Shown here: one piece after another, positions 28,352 through 38,158 of the stretch
How positions within the stretch are numbered: position 1 is the stretch's first letter
Layout: every line of letters starts with the position of its first letter
Assembly: GCF_900115615.1 (NCBI RefSeq)
Contig: NZ_FOXB01000010.1
Span: 1 to 62,107, forward strand
Direction of reading: 5' to 3'
Length of the DNA: 62,107 bases
Origin: Hydrogenimonas thermophila
Lineage (GTDB): Bacteria; Campylobacterota; Campylobacteria; Campylobacterales; Hydrogenimonadaceae
Translations under genes and position numbers: made by a program
Notes under the pieces: model-generated
The model's input: the letters and a program-made list of their open reading frames with translations, nothing else
Told to the model about the DNA's origin: nothing
The model's database searches: none

Positions 28352-29860
28352 TTGAAACAGCTACTCTCTGCTACTCTTGATGGGATTAATGCAAAAAAAG
28401 TAGAAGTTGAAGCTGCATTTACAAAAGGTTTGCCAGCATTCGGAATAGTTGGATTGGCAAGTTCATCTATTCAGGAAGCAAAAGAGCGTGTTAAAGCTGC
28501 TTTGCTAACCAATGGATTCTCTTTTCCTCCTCTTCGTATAACTGTCAGTATGTCTCCATCAGATTTACTTAAAACTGGCAGTCATATGGATCTTGCTATA
28601 GCATTGGTTATAGCCCTTCAAAATGAGAATATAGATTTAGAAGATTTTTATGTTTTTGGAGAGCTTGGACTGGATGGTAGGCTTAAAGATACACGTTCTA
28701 TCTTTCCTATACTTCTTTCACTAAGAAATCAAAAACTAATCACCAAAGCTATTGTTCCAACAGAATCATTGGAAAAACTCTCAATGATACCTGGAATCAC
28801 CTATATAGGTGTTGAAAACCTTTTTGAAGCAATTGCAGTTTGTAAAAAAGAGCAGCCTCCAAGAGAGATAGAAGCAACACCAATTGATGGTGAAACCATT
28901 GAAGTAGGTGAAGTAAACTACTTTTTTATAAAAGACTATCCTGAAGATTTTTTAGATGTAAAAGGTCAAGAGATCGCTAAACGGGCATCTTTGATTGCAG
29001 CTTCCGGTATGCATAATATGTTAATGGAAGGGAGTCCAGGGTGTGGTAAGAGTATGATTGCCAAACGTTTACAACATATCTTGCCTCCAATGTCACTTGA
29101 AGAGATCCTACAAGCAAATCAGTATGCATTGTTAGGAAATGAAGAACCTATATTTGAACCAAAGAGACCACAAAGGTCACCTCATCATTCTGCAAGTAAG
29201 CCAAGTATTTTTGGGGGAGGTTCCCATCACGCAAAAATAGGAGAAGTTGCTCTTGCCAATAGCGGCATTCTATTTTTCGATGAGTTTCCACACTTTTCTA
29301 AAACTGTACTAGAGGCACTAAGAGAGCCTTTACAAGACTATAAAGTGCTTATTTCTCGTGTTAACAGTAAAATAGCTTATGATACAAAGTTTATGTTTAT
29401 TGCAGCACAAAACCCTTGTCCTTGTGGAAATCTTTTAAGTTCTATTCATACTTGCCGATGCAGTGATTTAGAGATTAAACGTTATAAACAGCGTTTGTCA
29501 GATCCTTTGCTTGATAGGATTGATATATATGTACAGATGCAAGAAAGTTCTTCTGAAGATAAACCCTCAATAAGTTCTTCTTCTATGCATAAAGAGGTAA
29601 TAAAAGCCTTTATTCAGCAAATGAAAAGAGGTCAGAAGCATCTTAATGGTAAATTGGATGAGAAAGAGATAGAAAAATATTGCATACTTGATAATGAAGC
29701 AGAACAGGTTTTATATAAAGCTGTAAATAGTTTTGGTTTAAGTCATCGAAGTGTAGCAAATGTAAAAAAAGTTTCAAGAACAATTGCAGATTTAGAAGAG
29801 TCTAAAGAGATAGAGAAAAGACATATATTGGAAGCTCTTAGCTTTAGAAGAAGGAGTTAA
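28352..29860 (+). CDS. comM: ComM/YifB family AAA+ (Mg-chelatase-like) protein
   Basis: ComM is a branch-migration helicase that helps integrate DNA taken up by natural transformation. The 502-residue protein has the N-terminal LATLDGINAKKVEVEA-like and GLPAFGIVGL motifs, a Walker A region GSPGCGKSMIAKR, Walker B FFDEFPHFS, and a C-terminal Mg-chelatase-type domain with PCPCGN. The start is a TTG at 28352. A ComEA-like protein at 60484 gives a second hint of DNA uptake. Confidence 0.92.
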   Translation: MKQLLSATLDGINAKKVEVEAAFTKGLPAFGIVGLASSSIQEAKERVKAALLTNGFSFPPLRITVSMSPSDLLKTGSHMDLAIALVIALQNENIDLEDFYVFGELGLDGRLKDTRSIFPILLSLRNQKLITKAIVPTESLEKLSMIPGITYIGVENLFEAIAVCKKEQPPREIEATPIDGETIEVGEVNYFFIKDYPEDFLDVKGQEIAKRASLIAASGMHNMLMEGSPGCGKSMIAKRLQHILPPMSLEEILQANQYALLGNEEPIFEPKRPQRSPHHSASKPSIFGGGSHHAKIGEVALANSGILFFDEFPHFSKTVLEALREPLQDYKVLISRVNSKIAYDTKFMFIAAQNPCPCGNLLSSIHTCRCSDLEIKRYKQRLSDPLLDRIDIYVQMQESSSEDKPSISSSSMHKEVIKAFIQQMKRGQKHLNGKLDEKEIEKYCILDNEAEQVLYKAVNSFGLSHRSVANVKKVSRTIADLEESKEIEKRHILEALSFRRRS

Positions 29861-29875
29861 AAAAATACTCCTTCT
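29849..29875. terminator. Stem-loop between comM and the YeiH-like gene
   Basis: AGAAGGAGT (29849-29857) and ACTCCTTCT (29867-29875) form a perfect 9-bp stem around an A-rich loop. It overlaps the comM stop and lies between convergent genes. The flanks are A/T runs but not a classical U-tract on the plus strand. Confidence 0.5.
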
Positions 29876-29886
29876 AAAAAATTTCA

Positions 29887-30924
29887 TTAAAAAATTGCTA
29901 CAGCCCATTTAGTAACAAAATAACCTGCAACAATAAGCCATGCAAACATAAGCAGAGCAAGAAGAATAGGTTTAATACCAGCTTGTTTAAATTTTTCAGC
30001 ATTAGTTTCCATTCCAAGTGCAGTCATTGCCATTGTAAGCATAAAGGTATCAATTTGATTAATATCATTTACAATTGTTGCAGGTATGATTTCTAGTGAA
30101 TTAACTCCACTCATTACAACAAACCATACAGCAAACCATGGAATGACAAGTTTTACACCTCCAGCTTCTTTTCCAGACTTTCTTGCTACAGATGAAATTA
30201 AAATTCCTAAAATTATCAATACGGGAGCTATCATCATTACTCTTGTCATTTTTACAATAACAGCATCATCTGCTGCTGCTCCTCCTATTGCACCTCCTGC
30301 AGCTACAACTTGAGCAACTTCGTGAACGGTACCTCCTACATATATTCCATATGTTGCTGGGTCCATCCCCAAAATACCAGTTTTATATACAAAAGGGTAA
30401 ACAAACATTGCTATAGTACCGAATAGTACTACTGTACCTACAGCAATAGCACTTTTATATGGTTCAGCTTTTAGAACTGGTTCAGTTGCCAAAACAGCTG
30501 CTGCCCCACATATAGAGCTTCCTGCAGCAGTTAAAATCGATGTATCTCGGTCTAATTTAAATATTTTCATACCTGCCCATGAACCTAGTAAAATAGTAGT
30601 TGTAAGCATAATAACCGAAACTGCAAAACCTGCTGCACCTACATCCATTATCTGCTGAAATGTAATTCTAAATCCATAAAAAACGATTGCAAGCCTAAGT
30701 AACTGTTTAGCAGAAAAGACAATACCAGGTACCCACTCTTTTGGAAGATGGTTTCTTAAAGTATTGGCATATATCATTCCTATAATAATACCTATGATTA
30801 ATGGACTGATTGCCAAATTTTTTATAAAATCAATTTGAGAAATTTGAATAGCAGCAATAGAAAATAGGGCAACAAACAGAATGCCATTTAGCGTATAACG
30901 GATATTTTCTTTAGAAAAAGCCAT
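29887..30924 (-). CDS. YeiH/UPF0324 family membrane protein (putative sulfate exporter)
   Basis: The 345-residue protein has about ten membrane helices and family motifs ISPLIIGIIIGMIYAN, RLAIVFYGFRITFQQI, AAGSSICGAAAVLATEP and YVGGTVHEVAQVVAAGG. Members are annotated as putative sulfate exporters, with weak experimental support. I choose the ATG at 30924, which follows AAGGA; the frame extends to 30975 but adds only low-complexity residues. It is divergent from a LysR regulator that probably controls it. Confidence 0.88.
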   Translation of the reverse strand: MAFSKENIRYTLNGILFVALFSIAAIQISQIDFIKNLAISPLIIGIIIGMIYANTLRNHLPKEWVPGIVFSAKQLLRLAIVFYGFRITFQQIMDVGAAGFAVSVIMLTTTILLGSWAGMKIFKLDRDTSILTAAGSSICGAAAVLATEPVLKAEPYKSAIAVGTVVLFGTIAMFVYPFVYKTGILGMDPATYGIYVGGTVHEVAQVVAAGGAIGGAAADDAVIVKMTRVMMIAPVLIILGILISSVARKSGKEAGGVKLVIPWFAVWFVVMSGVNSLEIIPATIVNDINQIDTFMLTMAMTALGMETNAEKFKQAGIKPILLALLMFAWLIVAGYFVTKWAVAIF

Positions 30925-31036
30925 AGATATCCTTTTAATGAAAATATTAAAAAAATTATAATAAAAAAAAATCAATAAGCAAAATAAAATAAATATGATA
31001 TAATAATAAGAATTTTTGTTGAAGGTGAAAAAAGCG

Positions 31037-31939
31037 ATGAAAATAACACTAAGACAAATGGAGATCTTCCTTGAAGTTGCTCAAATAGGGCATTTGACAA
31101 AAGTTGCTGAAAGAATGGGCTTAAGTCAGTCTGCTGTATCTATGTCAATTAAAGAGTTAGAAAGCATTATAGGATATAAACTTTTTGACAGAATAAATAA
31201 AAAGTTGGTTCTTAATGAAAAAGGTAGGGCTTTTGCTGAAGCAATATCTCCTCTAGTGAGTAAGCTTAATGATATTGAAGAGGAGTTTAAAAATGATGAA
31301 AATAATGGAGAGCTTCTAATAGGTGTCAGTACAACGATAGCTGACTATCTAATTCCTCCTATAATTTGTCAATATATGAACAGCTTTCCTCAAGTGAAAG
31401 TCAATTTAAAAGTAGGAAATACCCGCAAAATTGTAGAGATGATTGAAAATGGTCAAGTTGATTTGGGATTTGTTGAGGGAAATGTTGACTCAACATCTAT
31501 AAAACAAGAAGTTGTTGGACTTGATGAACTCATTATAGTTACAGGTGACAGAAATTTAGCTATGGCTCAAGATGAGTACTATATAGACAGCCTTCTTGGA
31601 AAGCAGTGGATTTTAAGAGAAGAGGGCTCTGGTACAAGAGAGGTGTTTTTAACACATCTTGGAGATTTGGCATCTCAGTTAAACCTATTTTTGGAGCTTG
31701 GTCACCCTGAATCTATTAAAAATATGTTGATTCAAAGTGGTAAATGTCTTACTTGTCTTCCTCGTATTAGTGTAATGAAAGAGCTTGAGAGAGGAGACCT
31801 TTATGAGATAAAGACTAAAAACCTCAAGTTTGAACGTCAATTTCTTCTGATATATCATAAAGATAAATATAAAACGTCACTTCTAAGTAAATTTATCTAC
31901 TTTACTAGAATGCAGTTAGGTAAAATACTCGAGCATTAA
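31037..31939 (+). CDS. LysR-family transcriptional regulator
   Basis: The 300-residue protein has an N-terminal winged helix (LRQMEIFLEVAQIGHLTKVAERMGLSQSAVS split over residues 4-35) and a periplasmic-binding-like effector domain. It is divergent from the YeiH-like gene, and LysR/YeiH divergence is a common arrangement, so that gene is the likely target. The ATG at 31037 is preferred, with GAAGGTG upstream; a TTG at 31016 is possible. Confidence 0.9.
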   Translation: MKITLRQMEIFLEVAQIGHLTKVAERMGLSQSAVSMSIKELESIIGYKLFDRINKKLVLNEKGRAFAEAISPLVSKLNDIEEEFKNDENNGELLIGVSTTIADYLIPPIICQYMNSFPQVKVNLKVGNTRKIVEMIENGQVDLGFVEGNVDSTSIKQEVVGLDELIIVTGDRNLAMAQDEYYIDSLLGKQWILREEGSGTREVFLTHLGDLASQLNLFLELGHPESIKNMLIQSGKCLTCLPRISVMKELERGDLYEIKTKNLKFERQFLLIYHKDKYKTSLLSKFIYFTRMQLGKILEH

Positions 31940-31947
31940 TATGCTCG
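31930..31947 (+). terminator. Terminator of the LysR gene
   Basis: CGAGCAT-TAAT-ATGCTCG is a perfect 7-bp stem overlapping the stop codon, followed by GGTTATTTTGTTTTTT. It faces the convergent mobA gene. Confidence 0.65.
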
Positions 31948-31949
31948 GG

Positions 31950-32528
31950 TTATTTTGTTTTTTCTATAGCTAATTTATACTCTTCTGGATGGTTCAAGTT
32001 AAAGAAAGGATCATCATTTTCAAAATAAACAAAATCTGTGTTTGATGTTTTAAGAAGATATCCTAATCTATGTTGGTTGTTTTTAACCATCTCTTTTAGT
32101 TTTGGTAGTAGGTTTTTAGTATAAATACCACACATAGGATGAATGCCATTTGGGCTTTTTGCAATTACAGCATCTTTATTCTCTTTTTCATGCACCTCTA
32201 TTAACTTTTTTATCACTTTTTCATCTACAAAAGGTGTGTCAACACTTATTGCAAAGAAAGCATTACTTTTTAGTTGGTTGAAAATTGTCAGCAATCCTGC
32301 TGTTGGAGCATAAACCCCCAATGTTTCATCATCAAAAATAGTTGGAGCTTTAAAAGGAAATTTGTCACTTTTTGTGCTGATATAAATCTTTTCAAAAAGT
32401 GGAAGTAGTCGATGGTATTGATACTCTGTAAGAGTAGAAAACTCACCGAATGGAAGAAGAGCTTTATCTTCTCCCATTCTTGAGCTTTTGCCACCTGCAA
32501 AGATTATGCAGGGGATGGAAAATTTCAT
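31950..32528 (-). CDS. mobA: Molybdenum cofactor guanylyltransferase
   Basis: MobA attaches GMP to molybdopterin to give the MGD cofactor used by DMSO-reductase-family enzymes. The N-terminus has IIFAGGKSSRMGEDKALLPF, the nucleotidyltransferase signature, and a later SVDTPFVD motif binds metal. Length is 192 residues. The two PsrA-type enzymes in this window need this cofactor. The gene directly follows leuC on the minus strand. Confidence 0.93.
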   Translation of the reverse strand: MKFSIPCIIFAGGKSSRMGEDKALLPFGEFSTLTEYQYHRLLPLFEKIYISTKSDKFPFKAPTIFDDETLGVYAPTAGLLTIFNQLKSNAFFAISVDTPFVDEKVIKKLIEVHEKENKDAVIAKSPNGIHPMCGIYTKNLLPKLKEMVKNNQHRLGYLLKTSNTDFVYFENDDPFFNLNHPEEYKLAIEKTK

Positions 32529-33794
32529 TTATATATCACGTGGATCTACAATTTTTCCAGCAATTGCACTAGCAGCTGCAACGGCTGAGTTTGCAAGGTA
32601 TATTTCACTGCTTCTTGCACCCATGCGACCAACAAAGTTTCGGTTGGTAGTAGAGATACAGCGCTCATTGTCGCCAAGAATTCCCATATAACCACCAAGG
32701 CAAGCGCCACAAGTAGGATTCGATACAACAGCACCAGCATCGATCAAGGCATCAATATATCCTGCTTTCTCTGCTGCTTTGAGTATTTTTTGAGTTGCAG
32801 GTGTGACAATCATTCTTGTATGGCGTGCTACTTTTTTACCTTTTACAATCTCAGCTGCAATCTTTATATCGCTTAATCGTCCATTTGTACAGCTTCCAAT
32901 GAAGACTTGATCAATTCTCAAATCATCTGCAACTGCCTGGCTTATAGGCTTACCATTGCTTGGAAGATGTGGGTAAGCAATTACCGGTTCAAGCTTGCTG
33001 ACATCAATTTCAATTACTTGGCAGTAGTTGGCATCTTCATCAGAGTAGTGGAACTTAGGTTCACGTGCCAAAGGTTTGTCTGCAAGGAACTCTTTTGTAA
33101 TGTCATCACAAGCGATGATACCACTCTTTGCACCAGCTTCGATTGCCATATTACAAAGGCTGAAGCGATCATCCATACTTAAGTATTCAATAGTATCTCC
33201 GGTAAACTCAAGAGCTTTATATAGAGCACCGTCAACACCAATCATGCGAATGAGTTCTAAAATTAAGTCTTTACCGTAAATATGTTCACCAGGTTTTCCG
33301 GTAAATACCACTTTGATCGTTTCAGGTACTTTAAACCAGTTGCCGCCGGTGATCATTGCAAAAGCCAAGTCAGTTGATCCCATACCTGTTGAGAAAGCTC
33401 CCAATGCACCGTGTGTACAAGTATGGCTGTCTGCACCGATTATGACATCTCCTGGTACAACAAGCCCTTTTTCAGGAAGCAGTGCGTGTTCAATCCCCAT
33501 ATCTTTCTCATCAAAGAAGTGTTTGAGGTTATGTTTGTAAGCAAATTCACGGCTGATTTTTGCTTGGTTTGCACTTGCTATATCTTTAGCCGGAATAAAG
33601 TGGTCCATAACAATAGAAAAACCGTCAGGGTTTGCCAGTTTAGTAGCACCACTCTCTTCAAATGCACGAATAGAGATAGGTGTTGTAATATCATTACCGA
33701 TTACCATATCGATGTTACAGCGTACTATTTCACCCGCTTTGACTTCACGTCCAACATGTTCACTAAAAATTTTTTCTGTAATAGTCTGTCCCAT
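32529..33794 (-). CDS. leuC: 3-isopropylmalate dehydratase large subunit
   Basis: LeuC, with LeuD, isomerises isopropylmalate in leucine synthesis. The 421-residue protein has the aconitase-fold cluster motifs (SHTCTHGALGAF, IGSCTNGR, NPTCGACLGGYMG). It is the compact form found in many Campylobacterota and thermophiles rather than the longer E. coli form. A homoaconitase role cannot be excluded by sequence alone. leuD is not adjacent. Confidence 0.92.
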   Translation of the reverse strand: MGQTITEKIFSEHVGREVKAGEIVRCNIDMVIGNDITTPISIRAFEESGATKLANPDGFSIVMDHFIPAKDIASANQAKISREFAYKHNLKHFFDEKDMGIEHALLPEKGLVVPGDVIIGADSHTCTHGALGAFSTGMGSTDLAFAMITGGNWFKVPETIKVVFTGKPGEHIYGKDLILELIRMIGVDGALYKALEFTGDTIEYLSMDDRFSLCNMAIEAGAKSGIIACDDITKEFLADKPLAREPKFHYSDEDANYCQVIEIDVSKLEPVIAYPHLPSNGKPISQAVADDLRIDQVFIGSCTNGRLSDIKIAAEIVKGKKVARHTRMIVTPATQKILKAAEKAGYIDALIDAGAVVSNPTCGACLGGYMGILGDNERCISTTNRNFVGRMGARSSEIYLANSAVAAASAIAGKIVDPRDI

Positions 33795-33862
33795 AAAAAT
33801 CCTTACCAGTGTCCTTAATTAGTGCGATTATATCAAAAAAGTGCTGTTGAAATTTACAAAGG

Positions 33863-34117
33863 TTAAATATTTCTCTTCACTGATTTGTTGTATGACTTTT
33901 CGTATAGTAGTTCAGGGTCTAAATCTAACTGATTTGCCCATTCAATACTATCAAAGCTTACTCTAACACTTTCAAATAAATTTTTATCTTTTAGTTCTTT
34001 AAATTTACCAATTTCCAAATATGGTTTTACATCAAATATTCTTTCTTCATTATTTTCAAACTTTAATAACAGTGTATAGTCTTCCAAAGGTTTTACATCT
34101 TTTATTGCTAAATACAT
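33863..34117 (-). CDS. DUF2442 protein
   Basis: The 84-residue protein has the DUF2442 pattern: an N-terminal VKPLEDYTLLLKFENNEER beta segment, FDVKPYL, and a central W in IEWANQLDLDPELLY. It is encoded 10 bp downstream of a DUF4160 gene. Such pairs are common and often suspected to be toxin-antitoxin-like, but the function is unproven. Confidence 0.8.
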   Translation of the reverse strand: MYLAIKDVKPLEDYTLLLKFENNEERIFDVKPYLEIGKFKELKDKNLFESVRVSFDSIEWANQLDLDPELLYEKSYNKSVKRNI

Positions 34118-34127
34118 ATTAAAACTC

Positions 34128-34394
34128 CTATTTTAGAGGGTCAATTTTAAATGGTAATTCACCATTTTGTGCTAATTCCCAATCAGCTAATAACTCTTCT
34201 TTTCTAAGCTCAACCCAAGCTAAAACAAGTCTAAGTTTATTTTTTGGTAGATTACCTTCAACTAACTCCACCTTGTTAATATCGATAATAGCTTTATTAT
34301 CTTGGTAATATACATGAATATGAGGTGGATTATGCTCTTTTGGAGCACAATACATTCTGATAATTATTCCATAAAACATTGAGATAGTTGGCAT
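34128..34394 (-). CDS. DUF4160 protein
   Basis: The 88-residue protein has the DUF4160 hallmarks PTISMFYGIIIRMY, EHNPPHIHVYY and a WELAQNGE tail. It precedes DUF2442 in a two-gene unit on the minus strand. Function is unknown. Base composition is similar to the neighbours, so there is no strong sign of recent transfer. Confidence 0.8.
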   Translation of the reverse strand: MPTISMFYGIIIRMYCAPKEHNPPHIHVYYQDNKAIIDINKVELVEGNLPKNKLRLVLAWVELRKEELLADWELAQNGELPFKIDPLK

Positions 34395-34599
34395 CTAAAA
34401 TCCTTAAAAAATACTTCACTTATTATACTATAACCCATTTGGTTAATTAACTTTGTCATTTTGATTCTTTGAGAAACTTTAACTGATTTTTAGCCTAAAA
34501 ACCTGCGAGTCAAAATGGAATATAAAAAATTTACAAATCAGTCTATATGCTACAATAACTGCATATAAATCATATACTAAAGAGAGATGTGAAAGATTA

Positions 34600-35925
34600 A
34601 TGAAATATTATGAATTAAAAGAGCTGACACAATATTTTAAAAAATTTAACCAAATAAGAAGCATTGGGCGTATTGATGATAATGTGATCCGTATTGAGTT
34701 TGATAGAAAGATTTTCATTGGATTTGATATGTCACGAGGGCGATCAGAACTATTTTGGGCTGACAATATGTTACCAGTTAGAGAGTATAATGCACCATTT
34801 GACAGTTTGTTAAAAAAAAGATTTAACGGTGCAAAAATTTTAAATGTCACGCTTGTTGATGATGATAAAATTTTAAGGTTTGACACAGCTTTACAAGGAG
34901 CTTACAGGTTTACAAAAACATCATTGCAGTTTGAGTTTACAGGTCGTTACACAAATGTGATAATTTTAGATGAGAATGGTATTGTTTTAGAAGCTCTTCG
35001 TCATATTGACAGTGATGCAAGTTTCAGAACTGTTCAACCTGGAGTAGTTTTAAAGCCGTTAAAACCATACAGTGGTAAGCGTCAGAGTGGAACTATTGAA
35101 GATATAGAGGAGTATTTAAAGCAAAGAGCAATTAAACGAGTTCAAAATCGTCTGCATCAGCTTAAAACACGCTATGGCAAACAGCTTCAAAAGAAGATTG
35201 AACGTTTAAAAGCAGAGTTAAAGAGACTTCCTTGTAAGAGTACACTTGAAAAAGAGGTTGAAACCTATTCAACATATGGTGCAATTGTTTTGGCTAATCT
35301 GCATAAAATAAAGCCATATGATACATCTTTGACAACTGTTGACTTTGAAGGAAACCAAATTAAGGTAGATTTACCTTCATTGCCAAACCCAAAACGGATA
35401 GGGGAACACTTTTACAATCTCTCACGTCGTGCATCAAATAAACTTAATAATCTACATATAGAGGAAGAGAATTTAAAATCGAGAATTGAGTTTTATGAAT
35501 GCCTGCTCTCCAATCTAAAATCGGCAGAGAGTGAAGTACAAATTGCTCTTCTTTTTCCTCCAAAGCAACAACATAAAAAGAGACGTGAAAAGATGCAGTG
35601 TGAAGTTTTTTGGATAGATAAATATAGAGTTTTAGTGGGACGTAACGAACGTGAGAATATTTGGGTTTTAAAACAGTCTCGTGCAAATGATTTATGGTTA
35701 CATTTAAAAGATAGACCCTCATCACACTGTATTATACAAAGCAGTGATAGAAAACAGATTGCAAGAGAAGTTATAGAAAAAGCGGCACGAATTTGTGTTG
35801 AAACAAGTGTAACTCAACCTGGAGATTATCTGGTCGATATTACTTATAGGCGTAATGTTAAAATTGAACGGGGTGCACATGTTACATACACAAATTACGA
35901 CACCATAAAGGTAAGAAAGGAATAA
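34600..35925 (+). CDS. NFACT/RqcH-family ribosome quality-control protein
   Basis: The 441-residue protein has an NFACT-N domain (FTGRYTNVIILDENG at about residues 116-130), a central coiled coil (about 175-320), and a C-terminal NFACT-R domain. The last has LVGRNERENIWVLKQS, RANDLWLHLKD and TYTNYDTIKV. Bacterial RqcH binds stalled 50S-peptidyl-tRNA complexes and adds alanine tails. It is shorter than Bacillus RqcH (about 570). Old annotations call this family fibronectin-binding protein. It heads a run with cdsA, dxr and tsaD. Confidence 0.85.
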   Translation: MKYYELKELTQYFKKFNQIRSIGRIDDNVIRIEFDRKIFIGFDMSRGRSELFWADNMLPVREYNAPFDSLLKKRFNGAKILNVTLVDDDKILRFDTALQGAYRFTKTSLQFEFTGRYTNVIILDENGIVLEALRHIDSDASFRTVQPGVVLKPLKPYSGKRQSGTIEDIEEYLKQRAIKRVQNRLHQLKTRYGKQLQKKIERLKAELKRLPCKSTLEKEVETYSTYGAIVLANLHKIKPYDTSLTTVDFEGNQIKVDLPSLPNPKRIGEHFYNLSRRASNKLNNLHIEEENLKSRIEFYECLLSNLKSAESEVQIALLFPPKQQHKKRREKMQCEVFWIDKYRVLVGRNERENIWVLKQSRANDLWLHLKDRPSSHCIIQSSDRKQIAREVIEKAARICVETSVTQPGDYLVDITYRRNVKIERGAHVTYTNYDTIKVRKE

Positions 35926-35928
35926 AAC

Positions 35929-36270
35929 ATGGCTGTTTCACCGCTGACAAACATCGTCTTTATAAATCAAAATATGCATGTTGCTGCCGGTGTACAGACA
36001 GCCCAATTTAACAGGTATGATTTGCAAAATATTGCCGCACAGGCATTAGTCAATGAAAAAGAGAAAATAGTTGAAGAGGTTCGACCTGTAGAGGAGTCTT
36101 ACAAGGTAGATCCTGATCGTGAACATGAGCGTGAAAAGGCAAAAGAGCAAGAAGAGGAGCGTGAACAAGCTGCTAATCATAAGCCAAAAAGTAAAGAGAG
36201 TGATGCTGAAAAGAGTAGTGATGTGACAATAGATGAAGATGGTAATCCTCATTTAGATATTCTTGTTTAA
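35929..36270 (+). CDS. Charged hypothetical protein
   Basis: The 113-residue protein has a short ordered N-terminus (about 1-45) and a strongly charged Glu/Lys/Arg-rich remainder predicted to be helical or disordered. It ends DEDGNPHLDILV. It lies 3 bp after the RqcH-like gene and before cdsA. I do not recognise a family; the position matches a small coiled-coil gene in related genomes. Confidence 0.65.
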   Translation: MAVSPLTNIVFINQNMHVAAGVQTAQFNRYDLQNIAAQALVNEKEKIVEEVRPVEESYKVDPDREHEREKAKEQEEEREQAANHKPKSKESDAEKSSDVTIDEDGNPHLDILV

Positions 36271-36316
36271 CCTAAAATCCGTTATACTAAAAGAAAATTC
36301 AGACTGAAGGGTTTGT

Positions 36317-37081
36317 ATGAGTCTTTTTTCTATTTTTACAGATAATAAGCAGCGTTTTTTAACAGGCATTATATTAATAGCAGTTGTAGCAGCCATCGGT
36401 CTGATCAATAACTTTTTTGTTATTTGGCTCTTTTTTGGAATTGTCTATATGTTCTCATTTTATGAGGCTATGCGCCTATTTAAAATAGAGAATAATCAAA
36501 TGTATGCATATGCAGCCGGATTGTGGCTTTTGGCACTTATTTATCCAAATCCTGATGATCTCTTTTTCTTAATAGCAGTAGTCTTTGCATCTTTACTTGC
36601 CTATACCAGAGAGTTTGATAAAAAGCTTTTTCTTCCATTTCTTTACCCTACGGCATCATTTCTTTTTCTTCTAACTCTTTACAACGACTTTGGAATAGAT
36701 TCTCTAATCTGGCTTGTTGTTGTAGTAGCACTGACAGATATAGGTGCCTTTTTTGTTGGTAAAATGGCAGGAAAAAGACAATTTTGTGTAACTTCTCCAA
36801 ATAAAACTATTGAAGGTGTTGCCGGTGGAGTAGTTATTGCAACATTTGCAGGCTTCTTTACAGGGAGTATGCTAGTAGATTGGCCTCAGGCACTGCTTAT
36901 CTCTTTTGGTGTTTCTGTTGCATCTATATTTGGTGATCTGTTTGAAAGCTATCTTAAGCGTGAAGCAGGTGTAAAAGATAGCGGAAATATTTTGCCAGGT
37001 CACGGTGGTATGCTTGATCGTGTAGATGGGTATCTCTTTAGTGGTATAGTTATGGTTCTTTTGCTTAGGGGGTTGCTGTAA
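36317..37081 (+). CDS. cdsA: Phosphatidate cytidylyltransferase
   Basis: CdsA makes CDP-diacylglycerol for phospholipid synthesis. The 254-residue membrane protein has about seven helices and the C-terminal family signature SIFGDLFESYLKREAGVKDS followed by LPGHGGMLDRVDG. The stop is directly followed by the dxr start codon. Confidence 0.95.
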   Translation: MSLFSIFTDNKQRFLTGIILIAVVAAIGLINNFFVIWLFFGIVYMFSFYEAMRLFKIENNQMYAYAAGLWLLALIYPNPDDLFFLIAVVFASLLAYTREFDKKLFLPFLYPTASFLFLLTLYNDFGIDSLIWLVVVVALTDIGAFFVGKMAGKRQFCVTSPNKTIEGVAGGVVIATFAGFFTGSMLVDWPQALLISFGVSVASIFGDLFESYLKREAGVKDSGNILPGHGGMLDRVDGYLFSGIVMVLLLRGLL

Positions 37082-38158
37082 GTGGTTGTTTTAGGATCAA
37101 CTGGCTCTATAGGTGTTAATACTCTTGAAGTTGCTAGACGCTTTAACATACGTGTAGAAGCATTAGTGGCAGGAAATAATATTGAGTTGCTAAAAAAGCA
37201 AATTTTAGAGTTTAAACCCTGTTTTGTCTGTGTAGCCAGTGAGTCTTTAGCAAAATTAATTGACCATCCTCGTGTTTTTTGGGGTGAAGATGGCATTTTG
37301 GAAGTAATCAGAAATAGTAGCTCCTCTATTGTTGTAAATGCACTGGTTGGTTTTTTAGGGTTACGTCCAACTATTGAAGCTATTAGAGAGGGAAAAACTG
37401 TTGCTTTGGCAAACAAAGAGTCGCTTGTTGCTGGTGGTGCGTTTATAGATCCAAAACATTTGCGTCCTATAGATAGTGAACACTTTGGTCTTTGGTATTT
37501 GCTAAGTGGCAGAAAACCTAAGAAGATGGTAATTACTGCAAGTGGTGGAGCATTTAGAGATACTCCTTTAGAAAAAATAGAGAATGCCACTTTAGAAGAT
37601 GCACTAAAACACCCTAACTGGAGTATGGGAGCCAAGATTACTATTGACAGTGCCACAATGACAAACAAGCTTTTTGAACTTCTTGAAGCAAAGTGGTTTT
37701 ATGACTGTGAAAATATTGATGCTGTTATTGAGACAAAATCTGTTATTCATGCTCTTGTAGAGTTTGTTGATGGTGCTACAACAGCCCAAATGGCTCATCC
37801 AGATATGAAACTTCCGATATCTTATGCCTTGATGCAAAAGGTTGATACACCTATACTAGAGCCTGTCAATCTACTGGAAGTTGGATCACTGGAATTTCGT
37901 GAAATAGATTCAAAGCGTTACCCTGTTTGGGAGATAAAAGATGATCTGCTTAAACATCCAAAACGAGGTGTTGTTGTAAATGCTGCCAATGAGGTGGCTG
38001 TCTCTCTATTTAGTGATGGAAAAATCAGATTTGGTCAAATTGCTAAACTGACAATGAGTGCTTATGAGCATTTTAGTAATGTCGATCCTAAGAGTCTTGA
38101 TGAGGTTTTTGAGATTGATCGTGAAGTAAGAAGCTGGTGTAAAAAGGTTTCAGTGTGA
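37082..38158 (+). CDS. dxr: 1-deoxy-D-xylulose 5-phosphate reductoisomerase
   Basis: Dxr performs the second step of the MEP isoprenoid pathway. The NADPH-binding N-terminus reads LGSTGSIGVNTLEV, and ANKESLVAGG, DSEHFGLW, ITASGGAFRD and HPNWSMGAKITIDSATMTNK are the metal and substrate motifs. It starts with GTG at 37082 with no gap after cdsA. Length is 358 residues. Confidence 0.96.
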   Translation: MVVLGSTGSIGVNTLEVARRFNIRVEALVAGNNIELLKKQILEFKPCFVCVASESLAKLIDHPRVFWGEDGILEVIRNSSSSIVVNALVGFLGLRPTIEAIREGKTVALANKESLVAGGAFIDPKHLRPIDSEHFGLWYLLSGRKPKKMVITASGGAFRDTPLEKIENATLEDALKHPNWSMGAKITIDSATMTNKLFELLEAKWFYDCENIDAVIETKSVIHALVEFVDGATTAQMAHPDMKLPISYALMQKVDTPILEPVNLLEVGSLEFREIDSKRYPVWEIKDDLLKHPKRGVVVNAANEVAVSLFSDGKIRFGQIAKLTMSAYEHFSNVDPKSLDEVFEIDREVRSWCKKVSV

